Shown here piece after piece: positions 19,045-27,518 of a DNA stretch of 64,000 nt (position 1 is its first letter; every line of letters starts with the position of its first letter). A model generated the notes under the pieces. It made no database searches. It was given only the letters and a program-made list of their open reading frames with translations, and was not told where the DNA came from. Both the position numbers and the translations under genes were made by a program. This DNA is from Terrisporobacter mayombei (GTDB lineage: Bacteria > Bacillota > Clostridia > Peptostreptococcales > Peptostreptococcaceae): assembly GCF_020748465.1 (NCBI RefSeq), contig NZ_JAHZMP010000002.1, forward strand, positions 372,001 to 436,000, written 5' to 3'.

Positions 19045-19073
19045 AGTTCTTGATATTTTATCAAGAACTTTTT
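19045..19073 (+). terminator. Terminator of the CarD-type gene
   Basis: An 11-bp perfect stem (AGTTCTTGATA / TATCAAGAACT) with a 3-nt loop is followed by TTTTTA. Confidence 0.92.
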
Positions 19074-19297
19074 ATATTGTTAATATTTAGAAGATGAAAA
19101 ATAATTTAAATAAAACATAAAAATATAACCTTATGAAAATTTTATAAATTTATGATATAATATTCAAGGCATTTAACTTAAGTTTTAAATTTCTAAACGC
19201 ATTTCTATAAATGGAATATGCATTGTAATGAAATCAATTAGTAGAGATTTAAATATAAATAATTTAAGAAAAAAATTTAGAAAGAAAGGGAGCCAAT

Positions 19298-20026
19298 ATG
19301 ATGCACAATCTAAAATACTTTTTTAGAGGAGTTCCTGATAATACAAAATTTGTACAATTTGGATTATCTCATATATTGATATTAATAGTGTCAACTTTTA
19401 TAAGTTATATGATCATTAAACATAAAGAAGAAAATCGTAGATTTGAAATTTTTATAGGAAGAGTTTTAATTGTTCAGCAAGTAGTATTATACATGTGGTA
19501 TATTACTACTAATTACAATGTTTTGACACAAGGACTTCCTCTATATCATTGTAGAATAGCAATATTATTCCTAAGCACAGGATTACTTTCTAACAAAGTA
19601 GCCTTAATGAAACTTGGAGCTTATTGGGGAATAGTTGGTTCAATAATTGCTTTAGTAATTCCAGCAGATATAGATCCTTTTATATTTCCACATATAACTA
19701 CTGTATCTTACTTTGTAGGACATATGTTTTTGCTATGGGGAAGTATATATGTTTTATATGTAAAGAAAGTTGTAATATCAAAAATAGACTTAAAAAAAAT
19801 ATTAGCATTTACTAATATATACTGTGTAGTTATATTTATGTTTAATTGCATGGCACATTCAAATTACGGATTTATGAATTCCTCACCTATACAAATTGGA
19901 AGCCATCTTAATCATTTTATGTATGGGACTATAGTTATATTAATTTCTAATATAGTTATAAATATAATTTATCATGTATTAAATATTACTACAAAAGAGA
20001 AAGAAGAACTAGTACTAGCAGATTAA
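19298..20026 (+). CDS. YwaF/TIGR02206-family membrane protein
   Basis: 242 residues with six to seven membrane helices. Residues LPLYHCRIAI, the PADIDPFIFPHITT segment and an H-x-N-H-F motif near residue 205 are characteristic of the YwaF family. Function is unknown; the conserved His and Cys residues in or near the membrane suggest a transferase or metal role but nothing is established. RBS AAAGGGAG precedes a double ATG. Its final codons and terminator have a near copy downstream of the chemotaxis receptor at 22454-22505. Confidence 0.8.
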   Translation: MMHNLKYFFRGVPDNTKFVQFGLSHILILIVSTFISYMIIKHKEENRRFEIFIGRVLIVQQVVLYMWYITTNYNVLTQGLPLYHCRIAILFLSTGLLSNKVALMKLGAYWGIVGSIIALVIPADIDPFIFPHITTVSYFVGHMFLLWGSIYVLYVKKVVISKIDLKKILAFTNIYCVVIFMFNCMAHSNYGFMNSSPIQIGSHLNHFMYGTIVILISNIVINIIYHVLNITTKEKEELVLAD

Positions 20027-20028
20027 TT

Positions 20029-20148
20029 GGAGCCTAAATGGCTCCTTTTTAAATTAAAAATAGAAACTTGCTTATAGAGATTAGATGCTGATAGTAATGT
20101 TGGCATCTTTTTTGATTTTAAAGGTATACACAAAATTGTGTATACCTT
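20029..20148 (+). terminator. Three tandem terminator hairpins
   Basis: First: GGAGCC/GGCTCC (20029-20045) plus five T. Second: AGATGC/GCATCT (20083-20108) plus T-run. Third: a perfect 12-bp stem of the TACACA family (20121-20148). They separate the YwaF-type gene from the chemotaxis receptor gene. Confidence 0.85.
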
Positions 20149-20191
20149 ATTTGATTATTATATTATTTAAAATAAAATTTAGACTTAACTA

Positions 20192-20218
20192 TAAAGTAAG
20201 TTTTATTCATTCCGATAA
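20192..20218 (+). promoter_or_regulatory. Sigma-D (sigma-28) type promoter of the chemotaxis receptor
   Basis: TAAA (20192-20195), exactly 15 nt, then TCCGATAA (20211-20218) matches the motility consensus TAAA-N15-GCCGATAA with one mismatch. It lies about 100 bp before the receptor gene. Confidence 0.75.
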
Positions 20219-20318
20219 TGAATAAAGTGTATTTATAGTTTCGAGATATTATCTAAGGAAAGGGGTGGGTTAAATTTATCATACTATAAAATATAAAATC
20301 AACTAAGGGAGAAAAAGC

Positions 20319-22388
20319 ATGATAAATAAAAGATTTAAATTAGAAAATTTGAGGAGGTTTTTTAAAAAAAATAAGGTTAAAAATGATACTAAGCTTGGAA
20401 TAAAACAAAAATTATTGTTTTCGTCAATTATTACACTTATGGTGATGGCTGTTGTAATTGGTACAGTATCTTTATTAACTTCATATAAAAGTACGCAATT
20501 AAGTGTAGAAAAAATACTCAAAGAAACAGTAGGAACAACATCAAACAGAATTGATAATATGTTAGAAGTATATAGAAAATTGGCAAATGAAATGTCTGCT
20601 AATGATGCATTTGTAAATGTGACAAGGGACAAATCAAAGAAAAATAAACAAAAGATGCTTGATAAAGTAAATAGAATTTATGAAATGCACCCAGATATTT
20701 ATGATATGGTTATAATTGGGAAAGATGGTGTAGATTTAATAAGTAGTTTGGATCTTTCTGATAGACAGTATTTTACAGACACAATGGAAAAGAAAGAAGC
20801 ATTAACAAATGATATTGTAATAGATAGAGAAGAGGGTAAAGCTATTTTGACTACAACTGCACCTATAATAGTAAATGGAGAAGTTCAAGGAGTTGTAGGT
20901 GTTATTACTGATGCAATGGTTTTATCTGAAATTGCTTCAGGTGTGGAAATTGGAGAAACAGGAAAAGCAGCTATTGTAAATTCTAAAGGAACTGATATAG
21001 GAAACAGTAATGAACAACTGGTAAAAGAAGAATACAATGTAATAGAGGCAGCAAATAAAGACCAATCATTACAGCCTTTAGCAGAGATATATAAAGACAT
21101 GATTAATGGAAATACAGGTGTTAAAGAGTTTAAAGGTGCAAAGGGCAAAGAATTTGTAGGATATGCTCCAATTGATAATACAAATGGATGGAATATTGCA
21201 ATAACAGTAGAAAAATCTGAATTTATGCAAGCTATTTTAGATGGAGGAAAAATAATAGTATTATTTATAATAATAGCTCTAGCATTAGGAATATATATAA
21301 CTCTAAGATCAGCAAATAATATAGTAAATCCTATTATAGCTTGCGTGGATAGAATAAAACTTCTATCACAAGGAGATTTATCATCACCAGTACCATCTGT
21401 AAATACTAACGATGAAATTGAAGTTCTAGCAGGTGCAACATCTGACCTTGTAAATAATATGTCAGAAATAATATACGATATAGACGAAGTATTAACGTCC
21501 ATATCAAAAGGAGATTTAACTGTTAAAACAAATGCTAATTACATAGGTGAATTTGTTAGTATAAAAAATTCTTCAGACAATATAATCAAATCATTAAATG
21601 AAGTGATGGAAGATATAACACTTACATCTAATCAAGTTGCATCTGGAGCAAATGAGGTTTCTATGGGTGCACAATCATTAGCACAAGGATCGTCAGAGCA
21701 AGCAGCTAGTGTGGAAGAACTATCAGCATCAATAGAAGATGTTTCAGACAAGATTAATAGTAGTTCTGAAAATGCCAATAAAGCAAATGAGGTAGTAAAA
21801 GAAGCTGGGGAAAAAATGCAAGATAGTAACGCAAAAATGAAAGAGATGATGTCAGCTATAGAATTAATAAATTTAAAATCTAATGAGATAAGTAAAATAA
21901 TAAAAATAATCGATGATATAGCTTTCCAAACAAATATACTTGCATTAAATGCAGCAGTTGAAGCAGCAAGAGCAGGAGATGCAGGTAAAGGATTTGCTGT
22001 TGTTGCAGATGAAGTAAGAAATTTATCAGCTAAAAGTGCTGAGGCAGCAAAAAATACAGCCCTACTTATAGAAGAGACTGTAAATGCTATAAATGTAGGA
22101 AGTGAAATCGCTGAAGATACAGCGAAATCATTGGAGGAATCCGTAAGTAATACGAACTTAGCAACTAAAATAGTGGATGATATATCTAGTAATTTATCAG
22201 ATCAATCTGCATCTGCAAACCAAATAAGAGAGTCTATAGAACAAGTTAGTGCAGTTATACAATCTAACTCCGCTACTTCAGAAGAAAGTGCAGCAGCAAG
22301 TGAGGAATTAACAGGACAATCATATGCAATGAATGAGTTAATCTCTAGATTTAAATTGTGTTCAAAAGATAAAAATGTAAATAATTAG
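20319..22388 (+). CDS. Methyl-accepting chemotaxis protein with dCache sensor
   Basis: 689 residues. A first membrane helix lies at about 27-52, an extracellular dCache-type sensor at about 55-300 (including [20 protein letters not shown]), a second helix near 303-325, then HAMP and a long coiled-coil signalling domain. The protein-interaction hairpin contains [20 protein letters not shown], the most conserved receptor motif. It senses an external small molecule and controls CheA; dCache domains often bind amino acids or amines, but the ligand is not readable. RBS AAGGGAG. A sigma-D-type promoter upstream ties it to the flagellar regulon. Confidence 0.95.
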   Translation: MINKRFKLENLRRFFKKNKVKNDTKLGIKQKLLFSSIITLMVMAVVIGTVSLLTSYKSTQLSVEKILKETVGTTSNRIDNMLEVYRKLANEMSANDAFVNVTRDKSKKNKQKMLDKVNRIYEMHPDIYDMVIIGKDGVDLISSLDLSDRQYFTDTMEKKEALTNDIVIDREEGKAILTTTAPIIVNGEVQGVVGVITDAMVLSEIASGVEIGETGKAAIVNSKGTDIGNSNEQLVKEEYNVIEAANKDQSLQPLAEIYKDMINGNTGVKEFKGAKGKEFVGYAPIDNTNGWNIAITVEKSEFMQAILDGGKIIVLFIIIALALGIYITLRSANNIVNPIIACVDRIKLLSQGDLSSPVPSVNTNDEIEVLAGATSDLVNNMSEIIYDIDEVLTSISKGDLTVKTNANYIGEFVSIKNSSDNIIKSLNEVMEDITLTSNQVASGANEVSMGAQSLAQGSSEQAASVEELSASIEDVSDKINSSSENANKANEVVKEAGEKMQDSNAKMKEMMSAIELINLKSNEISKIIKIIDDIAFQTNILALNAAVEAARAGDAGKGFAVVADEVRNLSAKSAEAAKNTALLIEETVNAINVGSEIAEDTAKSLEESVSNTNLATKIVDDISSNLSDQSASANQIRESIEQVSAVIQSNSATSEESAAASEELTGQSYAMNELISRFKLCSKDKNVNN

Positions 22389-22453
22389 TATCTAGCCAAA
22401 TACATCTTGGGGTGAAGTTCTTGACGGCTTATGTCAAGAACTTGCCATATTTC

Positions 22454-22505
22454 AAAAGAAGAATTAGTACTAGAGATTTATTGGAGCCTAAAGGGCTCCT
22501 TTTTA
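22454..22505 (+). repeat. Near copy of the YwaF gene 3' end plus terminator
   Basis: This segment matches 20000-20051, i.e. the last codons of the YwaF-type gene and its GGAGCC terminator, at about 50 of 57 positions. The hairpin (22483-22499) followed by five T probably terminates the chemotaxis gene. An additional 11-bp hairpin without T-run lies at 22415-22443. Confidence 0.75.
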
Positions 22506-22556
22506 ATTTAATAGAATAAGTATTTTAAATATAAAATAGAAAATAACTAAAAAGGC

Positions 22557-22602
22557 TTGACAAATATCTCTAATTAGAGTAAATTATATCTAATTAGAGA
22601 TA
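22557..22602 (+). promoter_or_regulatory. Promoter with two MarR operators
   Basis: TTGACA (22557-22562), a 17-nt spacer and TAAATT (22580-22585). Palindrome 1, CTCTAATTAGAG, fills the end of the spacer (22568-22579). Palindrome 2, TCTAATTAGA within TATCTAATTAGAGATA, lies just after the -10 box. Their centres are 20 bp apart, two helical turns. Confidence 0.85.
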
Positions 22603-22643
22603 TTAAATATGATTAAATTATATTACAAGGTGAGGTTATAGAG

Positions 22644-23078
22644 ATGACAGAACTTAAAATATTTATAGGAATGAGTAGAGCATTAAACAAGATAAATAGA
22701 GCTACTAACAAGGTTTATACAAAATATGGATTAACAAGTGCTCAGTTTGCTGTATTAGAAGCTCTTTACCATAAAGGTGATTTATCTGTTGGAGAGGTTC
22801 AGGATAAAATATTGAGTACTAGTGGAACCATTCCTGTTATAGTAAAGAATTTAGAGAAAGAAGGTTTCTTAGAGAAGCGCAATGATGATAATGACAAGAG
22901 AAGATTTATACTCCATATTACACAAAAAGGTAGAGAACTTATGGACATTGTATATCCAGAAAACGAAGCAATTATCGTTTCTATGATGAATATTTGGAAC
23001 AAAGAAGAACAGGAAGAGATACTAAAATATATGAAAAAATTTGGAGGTGTAGAAGATGAAAAGAATGATAAAAAATAA
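22644..23078 (+). CDS. MarR-family regulator (MhqR-like), autoregulated
   Basis: 144 residues. The recognition region includes LSVGEVQDKILSTSGTIPVIVKNLEKEGFLE and the wing has DDNDKRRFILHITQKG. It sits in an operon with pirin and a nitroreductase, the gene set used against quinones and electrophiles by MhqR-type repressors. Twin palindromes over its promoter indicate autorepression. No Cys is apparent in the DNA-binding part, so ligand binding rather than thiol oxidation is likely, as for MhqR. The end overlaps the pirin gene. Confidence 0.88.
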   Translation: MTELKIFIGMSRALNKINRATNKVYTKYGLTSAQFAVLEALYHKGDLSVGEVQDKILSTSGTIPVIVKNLEKEGFLEKRNDDNDKRRFILHITQKGRELMDIVYPENEAIIVSMMNIWNKEEQEEILKYMKKFGGVEDEKNDKK

Positions 23079-23895
23079 AGTTAGAGGTTTTAGAACTACA
23101 GATGGAGCAGGAGTAAGTTTAGTTAGAGTTTTAGGAAATACTACAGCTGAGACTTATGATCCTATTTTAATGTTAGACTCTTTTGATAGCACAAATCCTG
23201 AAGAATACACAGCAGGTTTTCCAATGCATCCTCATAGAGGTATAGAAACTATAAGTCTTGTAGTTAAGGGAAATATGGTTCATAAAGATAGTCTAGGAAA
23301 TGAAGATGGAATTACAGATGGAGAAGTTCAATGGATGACAGCAGGATCTGGAATATTACATGAAGAAAAACTACCTGCTTCAGATAAAATGCTTGGAGTT
23401 CAACTTTGGTTAAACATGCCTAGAAAACATAAAATGGCTCCACCAGAATATCATAGTATAAAGAAAGAAGAAATAAAAGAGATTCCTATAGATGGAGGAA
23501 CTTTGAGACTTATAAGTGGACAATATAAAGAGCATAAAGGTTTTATGGGGAAATATTTACCAGTAGATTATTATCATATAATGCTAAATGCAAATAATAA
23601 GTTTACTATTGAAACTGAGAAGGACAAATCAGTATTGGTATTTTTATTGTCTGGAGATGCTAAGGTAGCAGGAGAAACTATAAGTGAGAAGACAGCAGTG
23701 AAGTTAACCAATGGAGATTCCTTAGATATAGAGTCTCTTAACGAAGATATACAGATTTTATTTATAAGTTCAGATAAATTAGAAGAACCAGTATCTTGGG
23801 GTGGACCAATAGTAATGAACACTAGAGAAGAACTAGATTTGGCATTTAGGGAATTAAGAGATGGAAGTTTTTTAAAAGAAAAAGTAGATTATTAA
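23056..23895 (+). CDS. Pirin-family bicupin protein
   Basis: 279 residues. The N-terminal cupin has the pirin metal site: FPMHPHRGIETIS gives two His, followed by HKDSLGNEDGITDGEVQWMTAGSGILHEE, which supplies the third His and Glu of the iron centre. Residues 170-279 are the second cupin. Some pirins have quercetin 2,3-dioxygenase activity; others act as redox-state regulators. GGAGGTG precedes the ATG inside the regulator gene, so expression is coupled. Role in electrophile response is inferred from context. Confidence 0.9.
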   Translation: MKRMIKNKVRGFRTTDGAGVSLVRVLGNTTAETYDPILMLDSFDSTNPEEYTAGFPMHPHRGIETISLVVKGNMVHKDSLGNEDGITDGEVQWMTAGSGILHEEKLPASDKMLGVQLWLNMPRKHKMAPPEYHSIKKEEIKEIPIDGGTLRLISGQYKEHKGFMGKYLPVDYYHIMLNANNKFTIETEKDKSVLVFLLSGDAKVAGETISEKTAVKLTNGDSLDIESLNEDIQILFISSDKLEEPVSWGGPIVMNTREELDLAFRELRDGSFLKEKVDY

Positions 23896-23946
23896 TAAAA
23901 ACAATAAAGAGTTTTATAATTTTATGAAAAGGGAGGATAAATAATT

Positions 23947-24519
23947 ATGAAAATTTTAGAATCATTAAAAGGAAGAAGGTCACATTACGATATAAATAGA
24001 GACCTACCAGTAGATGAAGTAGAAGTATTTGATTTAGTAGAAAAAGCTACAGAATTAGTTCCAGATGCTTTTAATATGAAAAGTTCAAGAGTTATTGTTG
24101 TAACAGGAGAAAAACAAGACCAATTATGGGATAATATTTATGAAGTATTTGAAGGTAAGGTTTCAAGAGAGAAAATCGATAGTTTTAAAAATGGTTATGG
24201 AACAATTCTTTATTTTTATGATGAAGATATTGTGAAAAATCTTCAAAGTCAATTTTCAACATATGCAGATAGATTTCCAGATTGGGCCTCTCAGTCATCT
24301 GGTATGCTTCAATTAAGTATATGGAGTGGTTTAAAAGAGTTAGGGATAGGTGCTTCACTTCAACACTATAACCCAGTTATAGATGATATGGTTAAAGAAA
24401 TGTTTAATTTACCAGAAAGCTATGCTCTAAATGCACAAATGCCTTTTGGTGGAATTGGATCTAATCCGGCTGAAAAGGAAAAAGAGGATATTTCAAAAAG
24501 AGTAAAAATAGTAAAATAA
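23947..24519 (+). CDS. Nitroreductase-family flavoprotein (Frm2/MhqN-like)
   Basis: 190 residues. The start MKILESLKGRRSHYDINRDLP and the blocks MKSSRVIVVTGEK, LQLSIWSGLKELGIGASLQHYNP and MPFGGIGSNP match the compact FMN-binding nitroreductases of the Frm2/YdgI subgroup. It should reduce quinones or nitro compounds with NAD(P)H. Third gene of the MarR-pirin-nitroreductase operon, 51 nt after pirin with its own AGGGAGG. Fits the MhqR-type quinone-resistance set. Confidence 0.9.
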   Translation: MKILESLKGRRSHYDINRDLPVDEVEVFDLVEKATELVPDAFNMKSSRVIVVTGEKQDQLWDNIYEVFEGKVSREKIDSFKNGYGTILYFYDEDIVKNLQSQFSTYADRFPDWASQSSGMLQLSIWSGLKELGIGASLQHYNPVIDDMVKEMFNLPESYALNAQMPFGGIGSNPAEKEKEDISKRVKIVK

Positions 24520-24616
24520 TTTATAGTAAGTAATGTAGTTGGTGGGAATGGCAAGTTCAAAAAATGATGTACTCATTGAGGTATGAAACAAAACTTTAAA
24601 TTGTAAATAATAAGAG

Positions 24617-24710
24617 GGGTTTGTCAATAAAAGTGTGTAAGTAGTTTTTTATTTTATAAGTCAGGTAGATAAAATTAATCTACCTGATTTTTTAATATTG
24701 TTATTTTTTA
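24617..24710 (+). repeat. Dispersed repeat with internal terminator, copy A
   Basis: About 94 bp nearly identical to 37855-37948 (two or three substitutions and short indels). It begins GGGTTTGTCAATAAAAGTGT. It contains the perfect 10-bp stem TCAGGTAGAT/ATCTACCTGA followed by six T (24661-24693), which works as a terminator on the plus strand. Gene-free sequence flanks it. Confidence 0.8.
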
Positions 24711-24820
24711 ATTCTTTCCTTTAAATTCTCATCCATATCTAATTGATTTTTAACAAGAGCCAATTTGAAACTGGTTAAATGAATAGTAACATAAAAATAT
24801 TTCAGATTGGTAAAAGTATT
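24701..24820 (-). pseudogene. In-frame coding-like tail after the SGNH-like gene
   Basis: After the TAA of the minus-strand gene at 24821 the same frame stays open for 39 codons and ends at a TAA at 24701-24703. The predicted tail (LTSFKLALVKNQLDMDEN-type sequence, ending in Lys) has protein-like composition. It may be the eroded C-terminus of a neighbouring gene, for example a transposase, or a part of the upstream protein lost by a nonsense change. No start codon or ribosome site supports separate translation. Confidence 0.3.
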
Positions 24821-26251
24821 TTATAATATTTGGTTTAAATATTTTGTGGATTTTATAGCACCTTTTTGGTTGAGATGATCGGAATCTACAAAATCAGAAT
24901 CATCAAAATCTAAATTCCTCAAATCAACTACTTTAACACCAAGTTCATTTTTCAAGTTTTTTATAAGGTTATCTAAATTATTTCTATAATCTATTTTTAT
25001 ATTATTAAAATAATATTTAGTAGTAGGTAATACAACCATTATTAATTCTATATTTTCAGTTTTGGATAAATTTATAAACTCTTTTAATATATTTTCATAT
25101 TCTGGTTTTGTATTATCATATTTAAACAATTTATTGTGTTGAATTGATCTATAATAACCTATACTTTCTTTTTTATCTTTGCTGTAATCCATGAATGAAT
25201 CATTTACAATTCTTGGATTTAAATCATTATAATAAGTTTTATTATTAATATAAATTTGTTTGCTGAAATAATCTTCTATTTTATCAAAATCAAAAAAACT
25301 TTTTATTAATATATCAGCATCAAAATCATTTAATGTTTGTTGAGTGGGGATATTAGATTCAGTGTAATTATGTACGTCATTTAATAAAGGGTAATAAATT
25401 TTTTCAATCATATTCTTAGAGTATGAACTTTCTCCTTTAGACAAATCGTGATTTAGTACATAATGACTAATTCCTAATATACATTGTTTTATATTTTTAT
25501 TTTGTGATATAGATTTTCTTGCTAATTCATAAGCATAATATAAATCCTGAGAATGCATTGACAAATTAATTGTATTTTTAATTAATAATTGCTCCTCTAT
25601 ACCAACTAAAGGGTAAGAGTTACCAACAATAATAGCTTCAACACCTTCTTGTATACTTTCGTTTAATGAATTACTTAAGTAACTAAAGTCATAATTATTT
25701 GTATATAAAATTTTAGTAAGGTTTTTTAGAGAATCACCTACTTTAGAATAATCTATAGTTTCATCAAAGTATCTATTGTCAATATGAGTAATATCTTTAT
25801 TAAAAACTAAAATATTATAATCAGTTTCATTCTTGTCTTTCAATTGAAATAATTTAAGTTCATTTTCATCACATATTCTTTTAATATCATACTTTATAAG
25901 ATTATTTTCTATAATTCCTAAATTGTCTTCACCGTAGAAGTAAAAATTAACCCTAAATTGTTCTTTTAACTCTAATTCAAGATTTTCTAAAATATTTTTT
26001 AAGTTAGAAGAGTATTTTTTTAATTCATCTGGATTTATTTCATTATTATTAAATTTTTCTATAAATTCAACAATAATATCAGCCAAAGAAATAAATGTAT
26101 TCAAATTACCATAATGTGTATTTGAAGAAATAAAATTTGCCAATTCATTTATCACAGAAAAGTTATTTTCGTTAATAAGCTGTATTTCTTCCTTTTTTAT
26201 TTTTAAAAACTGTAAATTATATAAATATTTATCTATTGATAAAGCTTTCAT
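24821..26251 (-). CDS. SGNH/GDSL-like hydrolase-fold protein
   Basis: 476 residues from the ATG at 26251, which follows GGAGGTG. Residues 1-210 are helical and acidic. From about residue 215 (EAIIVGNSYPLVGIEEQ) the sequence resembles block I of SGNH enzymes (G-x-S), and near the end VDSDHLNQKGA supplies the D-x-x-H block, so the Ser-Asp-His set appears present. No signal peptide or membrane helix is seen. Families of this shape act on cell-envelope acyl groups or are annotated only as hypothetical. It is monocistronic; function is unassigned. Confidence 0.6.
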   Translation of the reverse strand: MKALSIDKYLYNLQFLKIKKEEIQLINENNFSVINELANFISSNTHYGNLNTFISLADIIVEFIEKFNNNEINPDELKKYSSNLKNILENLELELKEQFRVNFYFYGEDNLGIIENNLIKYDIKRICDENELKLFQLKDKNETDYNILVFNKDITHIDNRYFDETIDYSKVGDSLKNLTKILYTNNYDFSYLSNSLNESIQEGVEAIIVGNSYPLVGIEEQLLIKNTINLSMHSQDLYYAYELARKSISQNKNIKQCILGISHYVLNHDLSKGESSYSKNMIEKIYYPLLNDVHNYTESNIPTQQTLNDFDADILIKSFFDFDKIEDYFSKQIYINNKTYYNDLNPRIVNDSFMDYSKDKKESIGYYRSIQHNKLFKYDNTKPEYENILKEFINLSKTENIELIMVVLPTTKYYFNNIKIDYRNNLDNLIKNLKNELGVKVVDLRNLDFDDSDFVDSDHLNQKGAIKSTKYLNQIL

Positions 26252-26361
26252 AAAACACCTCCGTATAAAACATAATACCATATATTGGATTATGAATTTA
26301 TTATTTTGTTGAAAAATAAGGAACCTTTGTATTTATTAATTTGTTTGCCCAAATCATAATA

Positions 26362-26376
26362 TTAGTGATACACTAA
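26362..26376 (+). promoter_or_regulatory. Possible MarR operator palindrome
   Basis: TTAGTG-ATA-CACTAA has perfect 6-bp arms, about 48 bp before the MarR gene start. Confidence 0.45.
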
Positions 26377-26423
26377 AATTGAACTATAATAAATGAAAAG
26401 CAAATATAAAAGAGGAGATAAAT

Positions 26424-26855
26424 ATGTTTAATCTAGAAGATTGTATAGCCTTCATGACTAACAAATACAACAAAGAGATTACTGATTTATTTAGCCAAAG
26501 ACTTCAAGAACACAATATTACAAGAGTTCAATGGACTGCACTATTTTATATAGGTAAAAATGAAGGAATAACTCAAAGGGACTTAGCTCAAACACTAGAT
26601 TCCAACGAATCATCAATTGTTAGATTAATAGATCGTATGGAAAAAGAAAACATAGTAAAAAGAGAAAAAGATCCAACTGACAGAAGAATTACAAAGCTAT
26701 TTCTTACAGAAGAAGGAATGAAAAAAAGAGATGAAATTATGCCTATAGGAGAAAAGTTCTCAAAAGATTGTATTAAAGGAATAAGTGAAGAAGATCTGGA
26801 AACCTTCAAAGAAGTTTTAAATAAAATGGTAAAAAATCTAAATAAATCACAGTAA
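26424..26855 (+). CDS. MarR-family transcriptional regulator
   Basis: 143 residues. The helix-turn-helix contains TQRDLAQTLDSNESSIVRLIDRME and the wing REKDPTDRRITKLFLTEEG, both classical for MarR. The N-terminus (NLEDCIAFMTNKYNKEI) forms the dimer helices. RBS AGAGGAGA. It precedes an AhpD-like gene with a 90-bp gap holding two hairpins, so they may share a regulon. A 6-bp-arm palindrome lies upstream. The ligand is not evident. Confidence 0.88.
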   Translation: MFNLEDCIAFMTNKYNKEITDLFSQRLQEHNITRVQWTALFYIGKNEGITQRDLAQTLDSNESSIVRLIDRMEKENIVKREKDPTDRRITKLFLTEEGMKKRDEIMPIGEKFSKDCIKGISEEDLETFKEVLNKMVKNLNKSQ

Positions 26856-26868
26856 ATAGTTTACAACA

Positions 26869-26926
26869 GTAGCACTCGGTGCTACAATTCTCTTAAATAC
26901 TTGCTATAGCAATTATTGCTATAGCA
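26869..26926 (+). promoter_or_regulatory. Two hairpins between the MarR and AhpD-like genes
   Basis: GTAGCAC-TCG-GTGCTAC (26869-26885) is followed by an 11-bp stem (26902-26912 with 26916-26926) with TTA loop. The second stem is built of two copies of TTGCTATAGCA, each itself palindromic, so it could be either a double operator or an RNA hairpin just before the AGGAGG of the next gene. No T-run follows either. Confidence 0.5.
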
Positions 26927-26945
26927 TTAAATTCAGGAGGATATT

Positions 26946-27299
26946 ATGAAAAGAGATGTTAGAGAGATATTAAATTCATTTACTCAGGGGTTAGGGGAAC
27001 TAGCAGAAACTAATAAGTCAAATGTTAATGCATTTATGAGACTTTTAAACACTGGATACAGAGAAGGCGCTTTAAGTACAAAAACTAAAGAGCTTATGAG
27101 TGTTGCTATTGCAGTGTATAACCGTTGCGAATACTGCATAGTTTATCATGTCTATAAATCATTTGAATATGGAGCTACAAGAGAAGAAATAATAGAAGCA
27201 GCTATGGTTGCTGTAGGATTTGGTGGAGGACCATCTATGGCTTATAGTGTAACTTTACTAAAAGATGCTATAGATGAATTTGAAAAAGATTTTAAATAA
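26946..27299 (+). CDS. AhpD-like carboxymuconolactone decarboxylase-family protein
   Basis: 117 residues. The redox motif CEYC-x3-H (NRCEYCIVYHVYKSFEYGA) is the AhpD-type catalytic centre, and the following helices (TREEIIEAAMVAVGFGGGPSM) fit the family. Such proteins use the Cys pair in peroxide or thiol reduction. It follows a MarR gene, a common pairing in which the regulator senses oxidants or phenolics. RBS AGGAGG. A terminator hairpin follows. Confidence 0.88.
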   Translation: MKRDVREILNSFTQGLGELAETNKSNVNAFMRLLNTGYREGALSTKTKELMSVAIAVYNRCEYCIVYHVYKSFEYGATREEIIEAAMVAVGFGGGPSMAYSVTLLKDAIDEFEKDFK

Positions 27300-27325
27300 T
27301 AATAAAAAACTAAATCAAATAGTTT

Positions 27326-27383
27326 GTTAAGCTAATAATCTCAGTTATTGAAATTATTAGCTTTTTATTTTTACTAATGTTAC
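27326..27383 (+). repeat. Terminator-bearing dispersed repeat, copy 1
   Basis: The 11-bp stem AAGCTAATAAT/ATTATTAGCTT (27329-27363) with T-rich tail ends the AhpD-like unit. The 58-bp segment is about 85% alike to 41527-41584. Confidence 0.8.
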
Positions 27384-27398
27384 CAAGATATAAAATGA

Positions 27399-27427
27399 TT
27401 GAAATTAGTTGTAAAAAGTGTTATGCT
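27399..27427 (+). promoter_or_regulatory. Promoter of the ABC-F gene
   Basis: TTGAAA (27399-27404), a 17-nt spacer and TATGCT (27422-27427). Transcription would start near 27434, giving a leader of about 85 nt. Confidence 0.65.
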
Positions 27428-27449
27428 ATCAAAAGCAAATTTAAAAAGA

Positions 27450-27497
27450 ATGTCGTTATTATATATTAAAGAGCTCATTTTTATAAGCTCTTTTTAA
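27450..27497 (+). CDS. Candidate 15-residue leader peptide upstream of the ABC-F gene
   Basis: ATG at 27450 opens a short frame encoding MSLLYIKELIFISSF and ending TAA at 27497. Its last nine codons run through an intrinsic terminator (AAAGAGCT/AGCTCTTT stem, 27468-27493, then T-run to 27495). A ribosome stalled on the first codons would cover the left arm and block the hairpin. This is the geometry of drug-induced attenuation known for ABC-F resistance genes. The ribosome site (AAAAAGA) is weak, so translation is unproven. Confidence 0.5.
   Translation: MSLLYIKELIFISSF
27468..27495 (+). terminator. Terminator inside the ABC-F leader (attenuator)
   Basis: An 8-bp stem with a 10-nt loop and TTTTT lies between the promoter and the ABC-F ribosome site, overlapping the leader frame. 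Confidence 0.75.
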
Positions 27498-27518
27498 ATG
27501 ATAAAGAGAGGTAATAAT

